Part shown: positions 9,901 through 17,968 of the stretch, piece after piece
How the letters are laid out: every line of letters begins with the position of its first letter
How positions within the stretch are numbered: the first letter of the stretch is position 1
DNA from: Ancylomarina sp048268005
GTDB lineage: Bacteria > Bacteroidota > Bacteroidia > Bacteroidales > Marinifilaceae
DNA length: 64,000 nucleotides
NCBI GenBank assembly: GCA_048268005.1
Contig: JBLWWJ010000005.1
Location: 248,001 to 312,000, forward strand
Reading direction: 5' to 3'
Position numbers and translations under genes: made by a program
The notes under the pieces: model-generated
Told to the model about the DNA's origin: nothing
Seen by the model: the letters and a program-made list of their open reading frames with translations, nothing else
Database searches by the model: none

Positions 9901-10744
9901 TCTTCGCCACATCTTTCAATCGTATGGGCACATTATTACGAACGGTAACAACCGACTTTTCAAGATCTTCGAGATTTTTAATATAGCCCAAGGCTCTCAC
10001 CAGATACTCAACACGATTGAATTCTAGCGTACGAGCACCTACATCAAGGTTACTGTTTTTTACAGCAGCCATTATTTGTGCCACATTCACCCCATGCGCT
10101 CTCATGGCATGTGGATCTATATCAATTTGATATTCCTTGACAAAACCGCCTATTGAAGCGACTTCTGCAACGCCTTTGGCAGATGTTAAAGCATAACGAA
10201 TTTGAAAGTCCTGAAGACTTCGCAACTCATGAGGATCCCAACCGCCTGCAGGATTACCTTCTTTATCTCGACCTTCAAGAGTATACCAGTAAATTTGCCC
10301 CAAAGCCGTGGCATCAGGACCTAAAGCTGGTGAAACATCATCTGGCAAAGTACCTGACTGAAGCGAGTTTAGTTTCTCTAAAATTCGTGTTCGACTCCAA
10401 TAGAATTCAACTTCTTCATCAAATATGATATAGATACTTGATAAGCCAAAAATGGAATTACTTCTAATGGTTTTCACACCAGGTATTCCCAGAAGTGAAG
10501 TTGTTAATGGGTAAGATATCTGATCCTCGATATCTTGGGGTGAACGACCTGGCCATTCAGTATATACAATTTGTTGATTCTCTCCAATATCAGGAATAGC
10601 ATCAACGGGAACCGGATCTTTTGGTAAAATACCTGTATCCCATCCAAAAGGAGAATTGATTACACCCCATGAAATGAAAATAGTAAGTACCAGGAAAGTG
10701 ACCAGTTTATTCTCAAGGAAAAAACGGATAAATTTATTCAGCAT
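6926..10744 (-). CDS. cusA: CusA/CzcA-family heavy-metal efflux RND transporter
   Basis: About 1272 residues, an inner-membrane proton-driven pump with the RND topology: one N-terminal membrane helix, a large periplasmic loop, a central helix bundle, a second loop and a C-terminal bundle. VGIVFTENIIRH and FGVATDDGVLISTYIKQL lie in the membrane bundles, and DIMIPMAIPLFGGM is typical of the metal (HME) subfamily. Usual CusA length is about 1040; the excess comes from added membrane segments near residues 545-660 and an insertion near 770-850 in the second periplasmic region. The ATG at 10744 (MLNKFIRFF) places the first helix correctly. The C-terminus runs into the downstream repeat. Confidence 0.93.
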   Translation of the reverse strand: MLNKFIRFFLENKLVTFLVLTIFISWGVINSPFGWDTGILPKDPVPVDAIPDIGENQQIVYTEWPGRSPQDIEDQISYPLTTSLLGIPGVKTIRSNSIFGLSSIYIIFDEEVEFYWSRTRILEKLNSLQSGTLPDDVSPALGPDATALGQIYWYTLEGRDKEGNPAGGWDPHELRSLQDFQIRYALTSAKGVAEVASIGGFVKEYQIDIDPHAMRAHGVNVAQIMAAVKNSNLDVGARTLEFNRVEYLVRALGYIKNLEDLEKSVVTVRNNVPIRLKDVAKINFGPATRRGGLDKGGAEAVGGVVVARYGTNPLEAIDNLKAKIAEITPGLPSKILEDGTVSKVTIVPFYDRTGLIKETLGTLEEAISLEVLISILIVIVLVMNLRASFLISSLLPLGVLITFITMRQFGVDANIVALSGIAIAIGVMVDVGIVFTENIIRHIDMPQNIGAKGKQLLNVVYEGTVEVAGAVITALTTTIVSFLPVFAMEAAEGKLFRPLAFTKTFTMLAALLIGLIIIPTLAHLIFSIRLDKNKFKKIWSIFLIAAGLLISVFSGYYIAIVISAYGLNSLMADRWTESKKYLVNVINIAITIVVIVFFLTKAWMPMGAQYSMFANFMFVILIVALILGLMSSFVYFYSRILTWCLENKWKFLSLPILIVLFGITSWQGFDKLFGFAPNFVKETALYQNLDEKLPGIGKEFMPSLDEGSFLLMPTTMPHSGIAENLEVIRILDKKLNNIPEVESVVGKWGRVNSALDPAPTSMYENVINYKSEYILNEDGHKMRFKVDRDEAFILKDGSVYNPKEEGFRLVAKENLVIDKNGEYFRQWRDEIKSPNDIWDEIISNATIPGLTSAPKLQPIQTRLVMLQTGMRAPMGIKVFGPDLESIEKVGFELEKQLKHVEGVNGMSVFADRVVGKPYLEMEIDRDAIARYGLSIKNLQAVISSAIGGMKLTSTVEGRERFPVRLRYAREYRDNPEALKKILIPTPTGVQIPLGDLVIFHYVRGPQMIKSENTFLVGYVIFDKKEGFAEIDVVENAQEYLDEKLESGEFVLPAGVSYVFTGNYENQIRATKRLMIVVPVSLMIIFLILYFQFRSVISTSLIFTGIVVALSGGFIMLWLYGQTWFLDFSLAGMNFRDLFQVQTINLSVAVWVGFIALFGVATDDGVLISTYIKQLQDKKPAKSVTEVRELIIEAGSKRVRPAIMTTATTIIALLPVLTSTGKGSDIMIPMAIPLFGGMTIEVLTMLVVPVLYSMWQERRLKTMDRNKFNRNER

Positions 10745-10833
10745 ATTTGTCTTTTTATGATTTACTACACATTGTAATTTATGCAAAAAAAATGCAACAG
10801 AACGCATTCATTCACACTATTATAATGTTTAAA

Positions 10834-11202
10834 TCATAAACGGTAGACTTGCAAATCGGAAAGGATAGTTTGGATTTTTAGCGGTGGAGGCTTATGGTAT
10901 TCAACCTGCACAATCTCTTCTGTAAAATCAGGAATTAGAAGAAGTTGAATGAACGCCGGTAGAAAAGAAAAATCTTGGGTGAAATCGAAATTTATCATTT
11001 GGATCGTAAAATCATCCTCAACTTCCACCTTAATAATTTCATTGTGACAGGATCCACAAGAATCACCACAACAAGAATCTGATGCGGTCACTAGCTGAAC
11101 AGATTTCAGTTCACCACCACAATAATGTGCAGATACAGTCATCCCCATGGTGGTCACCAAAACGAGCAGGGCTAAAATGATATGACTGATCTTTTTCAAC
11201 AT
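10834..11202 (-). CDS. HYC_CC_PP family small exported protein
   Basis: A 122-residue protein with an N-terminal signal peptide and the three motifs that name the family: HYC (AHYCGG, about residue 27), CC (SCCGDSCGSC, about 43-52) and PP (KPPPL, about 105). Many Cys and His residues suggest periplasmic soft-metal binding. Such genes are often found next to copper or silver efflux genes in Bacteroidota. Here it is the first gene of the efflux operon, directly after a good promoter, so it may be a metal buffer or sensor. No enzyme function is known. Confidence 0.85.
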   Translation of the reverse strand: MLKKISHIILALLVLVTTMGMTVSAHYCGGELKSVQLVTASDSCCGDSCGSCHNEIIKVEVEDDFTIQMINFDFTQDFSFLPAFIQLLLIPDFTEEIVQVEYHKPPPLKIQTILSDLQVYRL

Positions 11203-11511
11203 GGTATGTAGCTTCTTTTTACAAATATAAACTAAGATACATAAATCAAGGGTTAATAAGATGTTAATTCTACTGAAAATATCAATCGAGTATAATTTAC
11301 AAGCGTAAAAAGCACCTATAAAACCCTGTGAATTTCAAAAGAAATTTATGAGTTTTCAATATTTAAATTCATTAAAAATAAATTAACACCCTAGTAATCA
11401 ACAAATATCGCAGCCAAACTTCTACACTCCCATATTTCACAATTATTCAGCATCTAAAGTATAGAATTAAATGGGTATGTTTATTACGATTACAACCTTC
11501 CCCCTAAGCTT
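11203..11511. other. divergent intergenic region between efflux operon and kinase gene
   Basis: About 309 bases without a gene, very AT-rich. The left edge holds the efflux promoter. The right part should hold the kinase promoter, but I find no convincing TAnnTTTG box; TATGTTTA near 11475 is the closest. No RNA gene or riboswitch fold was recognised. Confidence 0.5.
11222..11250 (-). promoter_or_regulatory. Bacteroidota-type promoter for the metal efflux operon
   Basis: On the minus strand TATATTTG (11222-11229) matches the -7 consensus TAnnTTTG, with TTGA about 17-19 bases upstream as a -33 element. It lies about 20 bases before the HYC_CC_PP start codon, giving a short leader. The call rests on pattern match and position only. 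Confidence 0.5.
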
Positions 11512-14358
11512 ATGAAAAGACAAATTTCAAATTCAAAATATAATTTCCCTGACACAACTGTATCTAAATGGCAAAAGTTAATTGATTTGCTAAACAAAAC
11601 ATTTAACCTACCATCAACGCTCATTATGACACTTGATGGAGAGTGGATGGAAGTCTTTGCTAAGAGTAATAATGCCGAGAATCCATACAATCTTGGAGAA
11701 CGTGAAGAAATACATGGGCTGTATTGTACTACTGTCATCAATACGGGTGAAAAATTAGTTGTACCTAATGCGCTTATGGATCCTGACTGGGACTCTAATC
11801 CAGATATCAAACTGGGCATGATTGCTTACCTGGGCTTCCCTATCTATCTGCCAGGCGGAGATGTTTTTGGAACGATCTGTGTTTTAGACAAAAAAGAAAA
11901 TGCCTTTTCGAAAGAAGTTGAAGAGCTACTCATGCAAATAAAGGAAATCATAGAATTAGATATTGCAAGCTTCATAACCTTTGAAAATAAAAGTTTAATT
12001 CTGGAGGAAAAAGCTCTGGAACAGATGCGGATTATTGATCAAACAAAAGAATCGTACCAGGAAGTAAGTCAAGAGTTAAAAAAGGAACAAGACCTAAATA
12101 AAAATCTTAGCAAGAATACTGAACAATTAAATCAAAAACTTCATCAAAGTGAAACTAAATACACCACTCTTTTTTCCAAACTGAATTTAGCAGTGGTCCT
12201 GTTTTCTCCGACTCTTGATTCCGATGGTAAGCTTATTGATCTTACTTACCTTGATATGAATCCCGCGAATGAAAAGTTAATAGGCATGACAAAAGAAAGC
12301 GTTTTGGGAAATAACCTGATGACGATTTTCCCTAAAACGGACTCAGCTTGGCTTAAATCTTTCGAACCCGTTGTGAAGGAAGGGGAAACGATTAATCTTG
12401 AGCTGTACGATACCCCCTTAAAAAAACATTTTTCAGTGAATGCATTTCCGATAGAAGATGGTTCCTTTTGTGTCAACTTTTTCGACATTTCAAATCAGGT
12501 CGAATTAAAAGAAAAAATTGAAGAAAGTGAATTCCGCTATAAATCTTTTTACAATTCAATTGAAGCAGGTATTGTAATTTTTGAACCTATCTTCAATATT
12601 AAAGGCGAAATAGAAGATCTCAGATACATTGATATGAATCCTATCAATGAAATAATTATAGATGAAAGTTGTGAAGATCTAATTGGTAAAAGACATTCTG
12701 AATGTTTTCCAGATACGCACGATGAATTTTTGGAGCATTTTAAAGGAGTTTTTACCTATAACAAAGGAAAACGATTTGAGAAATATTATCCATACTCATC
12801 AAAATATTATTCAACTAATATTTTCCCCATCGACAATGGACTTATTGCTTTTACTTGTTACGACATTACTGAAAGTATTCAAGCCAAACAGGAGTTAGAA
12901 GCAAGTGAGAAAAGACACAAAGCCATTTTTGAAAACAGCAGTTCGTCAATGGTCTTGATTGATCCTGAAACAGGAACGATTCTTGACGCTAATAAAGCCG
13001 TCTTAAACTATACTGGCTATTCGAAGAATGAGTTTTTAAAAATGGATATTGGACAAATTAGTCAGTCAAGCAAGGAAGAATTAAAAAAACAACTCAAACT
13101 GGCTGTTGATAATGAAAAAAATTATTACGAGTTAAAGTATCGCCTTGCATCCGGAGAAATTAGAGATATAGAAGCTTATACCGGAAAGATTGAAGTGAAA
13201 GGGAAGGATGTTTTACATTCAGTTGTACATGATATCACCGATAAAAAAAATGCCTTTAAAGAGGTTCTAAAACTTTCGAAAGCTGTTGAACAAAGTCCGG
13301 TATCCATTGTTATTACAGATTTGAATGGCAATATAGAATATTCAAATCCAAGAAACTGTGAATTGACAGGCTATTCTGCTGACGAATTAATCAATAAAAA
13401 CCCACGAATATTAAAGTCGGGAAAACTATCGAAAGATATTTATATCGATCTGTGGAACACAATAATTGGCGGAAAGAAATGGGAAGGTGAATTCTATAAT
13501 AGAAAAAAAGATGGGAGCTTTTATTGGGAGTTTGCAAATATAGCTTCCATCACTGATGATAAAGGGGCTCCAATCAATTATATAAAAATTGGTAAAGATA
13601 TTACTGATCGAAAAATGATGGAGTTGGAACTCAGAAAATCCAAATTAAAGGCCGAGGAAAGTGATCGCTTAAAAACAGCTTTTCTGGCCAATTTAAGTCA
13701 TGAAATCAGAACACCCTTAAATGGAATACTGGGATTTTCGAATCTGATGATGAATGAGGATACGTCGGAAGAACTTAGAAATGAATATGGGAATGTCATA
13801 CAAGAATCAGGAGATCAACTCACGATGATCATAGACGATCTTGTAAACATTGCTCAGATTGAAGCAGGACAATTAAGTATTAAACAGACTGAGTTTGTAG
13901 TTCAAGATCTGTTTAATGAGATACTTCAATTTTATAAGCCTGAAATTGCTGACAAGGGATTGGAAATTAAAATTTCAAATACGTCTTGTGTTACCTGTCA
14001 AATTAAAAGTGATCATAAAAGAATCCGTCAGGTTATAGACAATTTGATTAAGAATGCCATTAAGTTTACTAATAAGGGTGAAATTACACTTCGTGCCGAA
14101 TGCCATCCAAAACATGTGTTGATCTCAATAAAAGATACCGGAATTGGGATTTCAGAAACACATCAAAAAATAATTTTTGATCGATTTAGACAATTAGAAA
14201 ATCATAGCACAAGACTTTATGAAGGTAATGGTTTGGGGCTATCAATATCTAAAGAAATTGTAGAATTATTGGGTGGTGAGTTATGGATGGAATCTGAAAT
14301 AGGAAAGGGATCTACTTTTCATTTTTCAATCCCTATTGAAGTATGTAGCATGATATAA
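11512..14358 (+). CDS. GAF/multi-PAS soluble sensor histidine kinase
   Basis: A 948-residue protein with no clear membrane helix, so a cytoplasmic sensor. Order: GAF domain (about 15-150), coiled coil (about 160-220), four PAS-like domains (about 220-335, 345-460, 468-585, 592-710), HisKA and HATPase_c. The phospho-acceptor is His730 in FLANLSHEIRTPLNG. N-box NLIKNAIKFT, G1 DTGIGI and G2 GNGLGLSISKE are intact. No receiver domain is attached and no response regulator is adjacent, so its partner is elsewhere. PAS units 1 and 2 resemble each other (both with YxDMNPxNE) and probably arose by duplication. Signal unknown. Confidence 0.9.
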   Translation: MKRQISNSKYNFPDTTVSKWQKLIDLLNKTFNLPSTLIMTLDGEWMEVFAKSNNAENPYNLGEREEIHGLYCTTVINTGEKLVVPNALMDPDWDSNPDIKLGMIAYLGFPIYLPGGDVFGTICVLDKKENAFSKEVEELLMQIKEIIELDIASFITFENKSLILEEKALEQMRIIDQTKESYQEVSQELKKEQDLNKNLSKNTEQLNQKLHQSETKYTTLFSKLNLAVVLFSPTLDSDGKLIDLTYLDMNPANEKLIGMTKESVLGNNLMTIFPKTDSAWLKSFEPVVKEGETINLELYDTPLKKHFSVNAFPIEDGSFCVNFFDISNQVELKEKIEESEFRYKSFYNSIEAGIVIFEPIFNIKGEIEDLRYIDMNPINEIIIDESCEDLIGKRHSECFPDTHDEFLEHFKGVFTYNKGKRFEKYYPYSSKYYSTNIFPIDNGLIAFTCYDITESIQAKQELEASEKRHKAIFENSSSSMVLIDPETGTILDANKAVLNYTGYSKNEFLKMDIGQISQSSKEELKKQLKLAVDNEKNYYELKYRLASGEIRDIEAYTGKIEVKGKDVLHSVVHDITDKKNAFKEVLKLSKAVEQSPVSIVITDLNGNIEYSNPRNCELTGYSADELINKNPRILKSGKLSKDIYIDLWNTIIGGKKWEGEFYNRKKDGSFYWEFANIASITDDKGAPINYIKIGKDITDRKMMELELRKSKLKAEESDRLKTAFLANLSHEIRTPLNGILGFSNLMMNEDTSEELRNEYGNVIQESGDQLTMIIDDLVNIAQIEAGQLSIKQTEFVVQDLFNEILQFYKPEIADKGLEIKISNTSCVTCQIKSDHKRIRQVIDNLIKNAIKFTNKGEITLRAECHPKHVLISIKDTGIGISETHQKIIFDRFRQLENHSTRLYEGNGLGLSISKEIVELLGGELWMESEIGKGSTFHFSIPIEVCSMI

Positions 14359-14530
14359 GCGACTAACTTCTTTAAATATTGGGGAGATCATTAAAAAAAG
14401 ATAATGAGATAAAACAATACAAAACTAGACTTTGTCTTGTATATATCCGTATAAAACGATTTTACTTTTATGTTTCATCATTTTTTATTCTATTTGTTAT
14501 AAGTCAAATCTCAAAATCAAAGAACAGTTC

Positions 14531-15754
14531 ATGACCTTTCATTCAGACTTACGCAACAGAATACAAAACGAATACACGGCCCAGTGGATGAATTGTCCTG
14601 ACCATTTTCCTGAGTCTAAAAGACAGTTCTCTTATCTCGAAAAGCGAATCTGGGAAATCAAGTTCAACCATTTTTTACGGCTTATTAAAAAGGAGTTTAA
14701 AGTTAAGAATCCCAATAAAACAAAGATACTGAATCGATCTAAAGCCTTTTTTGAAGAGAATTTAGCTTATCCTCATGAGCAACTGACGATGATCTTTTCA
14801 AATGAAATGCTTAATGCCACTAAGGACTTTATTCGAAAAGCCTGGGAATTTGATTCAGAACTAAGCCAACAGGAAATTTTCCAGGCCCTACGTAATGTAT
14901 GGGTCATGATGGGTTTACAATCCTTCTTTGGAAAAGAAATCAAGGTTACACCTTCACTTCTGGCATATAGTCTACTCTATCCCTACACAGATAACCTGAT
15001 TGATACCCCAACAATTAGTAAGGCTGAGAAGTTGGAGTTCTGCGATCGCTTTGCGCATCGATTAGATGGCAAACCTGTTGACGCTAAGTCTCAAATAGAA
15101 AGTCGAATTTTCGACTTAGTTACAATGATAGAAGGTGAGTTTGAACGAGAGACACATCCTGACTTATACGAGAGTCTCTTAGCCATTCACCACGCACAAA
15201 CACAAAGCTTAAAACTGGTCAGTACAAAAACAGACCTTTCAGAAGATGAGCGTTTCCAAATTTGTATAGAAAAGGGGGCCACCTCTGTTATTGCTGATGG
15301 CTTTTTGGTTATGGGTCATCTGGACGAAAAACAATACCATTTTCTCTACGAATATGGGGCTTACCTTCAAATTCTAGATGACTTGCAAGATGCTCGTGAC
15401 GATTACGATGAAGGTATTATGACCTATTTTTCTAAGAATCTATCACAAACCAAGTTAGATCAATTGCTTTGTAAAACTTATTATATGGGAAAATCATTCT
15501 ATCAGAATATTGAGAAATGGTACCCTAATGAGCTTTCTTTTAAAGGCCTTATCCAGCGTAGTTTTAGTTTCCTTCTTTTGGCTTCGGTCTATCAGAATCA
15601 AGCCGATTTTAGTGATAACTTTGTTCAAAACATTGAAAAACATGCCCCATTCCGCTTTTCTTTTCTTCACAAGAAAAAATTAGAACTGGACCCGCTTCGT
15701 CATCACCTATTAGAGAAGGTCGAAGCGTATAAAGCCAAAGAATTTGCTCTATAA
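14531..15754 (+). CDS. uncharacterised all-helical protein with class I isoprenoid-synthase-like Asp motifs
   Basis: About 407 residues, predominantly helical by composition, no signal peptide from this start. Two Asp-rich stretches stand out: D154-N-L-I-D158 within YPYTDNLIDTP, and D283-D284-L-Q-D287-A-R-D290-D291. They are about 130 residues apart, the spacing and type expected for the two Mg-diphosphate-binding motifs of class I isoprenoid synthases (squalene/phytoene synthase or polyprenyl synthase fold). Neither motif is the standard form, so catalytic activity is not assured. The ATG at 14531 is preferred; a TTG 33 codons upstream would add a hydrophobic leader. The gene ends 6 bases from a convergent methyltransferase gene. 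Confidence 0.6.
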   Translation: MTFHSDLRNRIQNEYTAQWMNCPDHFPESKRQFSYLEKRIWEIKFNHFLRLIKKEFKVKNPNKTKILNRSKAFFEENLAYPHEQLTMIFSNEMLNATKDFIRKAWEFDSELSQQEIFQALRNVWVMMGLQSFFGKEIKVTPSLLAYSLLYPYTDNLIDTPTISKAEKLEFCDRFAHRLDGKPVDAKSQIESRIFDLVTMIEGEFERETHPDLYESLLAIHHAQTQSLKLVSTKTDLSEDERFQICIEKGATSVIADGFLVMGHLDEKQYHFLYEYGAYLQILDDLQDARDDYDEGIMTYFSKNLSQTKLDQLLCKTYYMGKSFYQNIEKWYPNELSFKGLIQRSFSFLLLASVYQNQADFSDNFVQNIEKHAPFRFSFLHKKKLELDPLRHHLLEKVEAYKAKEFAL

Positions 15755-15760
15755 TTTCAT

Positions 15761-16225
15761 CTATAGGCTTCCGAACTTCAGCTTCAGATTTCTATCGTAC
15801 ATGATGATGCTACCGGCAACTGATACATTAACACTCAAACGTGTATCAAACTTTACTAAATGATGAGATTTATCGATAGCATTCTTCGTTAAACCATTGT
15901 CCTCTGCTCCCAATAAGTAGACACAACGACGAGGGTGCTTAAATTCTTCCAAAGCAACTGCCTTTTCATCCAGCTCAACGCCAACTAAGACAGCACCTTT
16001 GGGAAGATGCTGATAAAAATCCTCGAAATTTTCGTAATGAAAATAAGGCATGGCTCCTACGGCCTTATGGGTATCACAAGCCTGCTTGGCATAGCGTTTT
16101 CCCACTGTAAATATAAAGCTGGCACCCATATTCTGAGCCGAACGCCAAAGTACACCTAAATTCTCAGGTGTTTTCCCATTCTGTATGCCTATGCCAAAAA
16201 AACCTTGTTCTAATGTATCAATCAT
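15761..16225 (-). CDS. TrmH/SpoU-family RNA 2'-O-methyltransferase
   Basis: About 154 residues, cytoplasmic. The three SPOUT motifs that form the knotted SAM-binding site are present: NLGVLWRSAQNMGA, LLGAEDNGLT and LSVNVSVAGSIIMYD. The family transfers a methyl group from S-adenosylmethionine to a ribose 2'-OH in tRNA or rRNA; the target site cannot be read from the sequence. It is a minimal version without an N-terminal RNA-binding extension. The ATG at 16225 has GGTGA about 5 bases upstream and is preferred to a TTG ten codons earlier. Confidence 0.87.
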   Translation of the reverse strand: MIDTLEQGFFGIGIQNGKTPENLGVLWRSAQNMGASFIFTVGKRYAKQACDTHKAVGAMPYFHYENFEDFYQHLPKGAVLVGVELDEKAVALEEFKHPRRCVYLLGAEDNGLTKNAIDKSHHLVKFDTRLSVNVSVAGSIIMYDRNLKLKFGSL

Positions 16226-16287
16226 TACTTCACCATTTTCATATTCGTGGCGCAAATATAGGTTTATTCGTACTTAGAGCAAACAAT

Positions 16288-16315
16288 AAAAGCTGTCCTT
16301 TTCAGAACAGCTTTT
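16288..16315 (-). terminator. intrinsic terminator downstream of the FeS membrane protein gene
   Basis: Stem AAAAGCTGT / ACAGCTTTT (16288-16296 with 16307-16315), 10-nt loop; on the minus strand it ends in a T-rich run. It lies between the NapH/NosR-like gene and the methyltransferase gene and separates their transcripts. Confidence 0.65.
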
Positions 16316-16466
16316 CATGATTTTATATTTTACTTGATCAAATTCTTTAGTTTAGATGTGTAAACTAGCATTAAGAATCTGAAAAAAAGGATAATTCCTA
16401 AACCACTTTAATTTATTTCCAATAGATACAAAAGCACCAGTTAGTTATATTCATAATATCCTTTTA

Positions 16467-17867
16467 TTAAAATCTCCATTGAAGAATCGTAGCTAAAAAG
16501 ATTAAGCCATAAACAATAGGAATCAGATACATGACAGCTTTGTTTTCAATATTTAAAGTTCTGTTGAGTTTCTTAATTGTAATACTGCTCACAAATATGC
16601 CTAAGCCAATTAATAAAATTAAAAGAACCGATATAATTAATTGAGGCTGTTGCCCTAATGTAAACATACTAATTTGTCCCTTAAGGAAGAATTGCGTGTT
16701 TTGTAAACCATCCATATTCGAAAACACATGTTCAAAATAAGGGATTCGAGAAGTCATTTTCAACAAAGCCTTACACAAATGTGCGGCTGCCATAATGGGT
16801 ATAAATCCGGCAGCAAATGATTTTAAATACTGAAGAAATGATATTTTCTCTCTGAATAGTTTACTGATAAGGTAAGGAATAGTCCAAATGATAAAAGGAA
16901 ACACAACAAACAAGACTAAAGACTTTAAAAAGCCAGCTACAAAATGATTTGAAATAGCTAAGCTGTTTTTTAAAGCATTTGGCGTGAACATTAAAATAGA
17001 TTTAGTTACCGACCACTCACTTAATATTTCGTAAATCACAAAACCAGAAATAATCATGGTAAAAGCCAGTTCAGCCACTGTCAATTCTAATTTTGAAAAC
17101 AAACTTTCCTTAAGCTTCAGTTTTACAAAACCTGGATTTGGACGTGTCGATAAACTCTCAGAATTGTTCTTATCACAAACTTTACGGCAACCTCCACACA
17201 AAATACATTCCGAGTTATCAGTAATATTATTCGGAAATAAATCAACACCACAACTCTTCTCACTAACTCTATACAAATCTGTTTTACTAACACATGATTT
17301 ATCTTTACAGGATGCACAACTAGCAATAGCTTTTACTCGCCATCCCAAAAATGAAAAACGAGAATACAAGCCTAAAAGAATCCCTATAGGACATACATAT
17401 TTACAGAAAGTATTCTTCTTATAAGTTAAACCGATCAAAATAGAAAGCCCTACAATTACCAATAGATAAATAGCCATATACATGGGACTACGATGAATCG
17501 CAAAGCCATTAATTCCTACAAACAGAATTAAAATATAAAATATAGTGATCATCCAGCCTGACTTTAACCATGCTGGTCTTTCATTTTTTAATCCGATTCG
17601 TGAGGCAAATGAAGTAATCATTTCTACAGGACAGATCAGACACCAAATCCTTCCGAAAAAGATGGAAGACACCACCAAAAATGGCCACCAATACGACCAA
17701 ACAATCAGGTTTGCTAAATTGAAATTTCTGAGTTGCTTTAAAAAACCAGCTTCGGTCGCATGAGCAGAAAAACCAATATACATCAGTGAAAACAAAACAA
17801 AAAGAACCAAAGTCTTAATAAGTAAGCTAAAATATTTAAGAGAGATTAATTGATTCAGAATCTTCAT
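16467..17867 (-). CDS. NapH/NosR-like membrane 4Fe-4S protein
   Basis: A 466-residue polytopic membrane protein. The N-terminal half has the paired Cys motifs of NapH/NosR/CcoG-type proteins, CLICP (near residue 75) and CKYVCP (near residue 155), followed by Cys clusters CASCKDKSC and CILCGGCRKVC that can hold 4Fe-4S centres. The C-terminal half adds four or more helices. Such proteins pass electrons between the quinone pool and periplasmic redox enzymes. It is encoded after an eight-heme cytochrome, with a two-component system upstream, so it probably feeds electrons to or from that cytochrome. It lacks the N-terminal FMN-binding domain of true NosR. A hairpin lies upstream of it. Confidence 0.82.
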   Translation of the reverse strand: MKILNQLISLKYFSLLIKTLVLFVLFSLMYIGFSAHATEAGFLKQLRNFNLANLIVWSYWWPFLVVSSIFFGRIWCLICPVEMITSFASRIGLKNERPAWLKSGWMITIFYILILFVGINGFAIHRSPMYMAIYLLVIVGLSILIGLTYKKNTFCKYVCPIGILLGLYSRFSFLGWRVKAIASCASCKDKSCVSKTDLYRVSEKSCGVDLFPNNITDNSECILCGGCRKVCDKNNSESLSTRPNPGFVKLKLKESLFSKLELTVAELAFTMIISGFVIYEILSEWSVTKSILMFTPNALKNSLAISNHFVAGFLKSLVLFVVFPFIIWTIPYLISKLFREKISFLQYLKSFAAGFIPIMAAAHLCKALLKMTSRIPYFEHVFSNMDGLQNTQFFLKGQISMFTLGQQPQLIISVLLILLIGLGIFVSSITIKKLNRTLNIENKAVMYLIPIVYGLIFLATILQWRF

Positions 17868-17895
17868 GGAGATTGTTTTTTTGTTATAAAAAAAA

Positions 17896-17911
17896 GAGGG
17901 ATAGCTCCCTC
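17896..17911 (-). terminator. terminator or attenuator between cytochrome and FeS protein genes
   Basis: Stem GAGGGA / TCCCTC (17896-17901 with 17906-17911) with a 4-nt loop; on the minus strand it is followed by a run of eight T, a textbook intrinsic terminator. Since the next gene starts 29 bases further on, it may lower expression of the FeS protein relative to the cytochrome. Confidence 0.7.
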
Positions 17912-17968
17912 CTTATTTCTTTATTATGCAAATATATCAATATAGTAATTGACTATCTTAAGTTTTGT

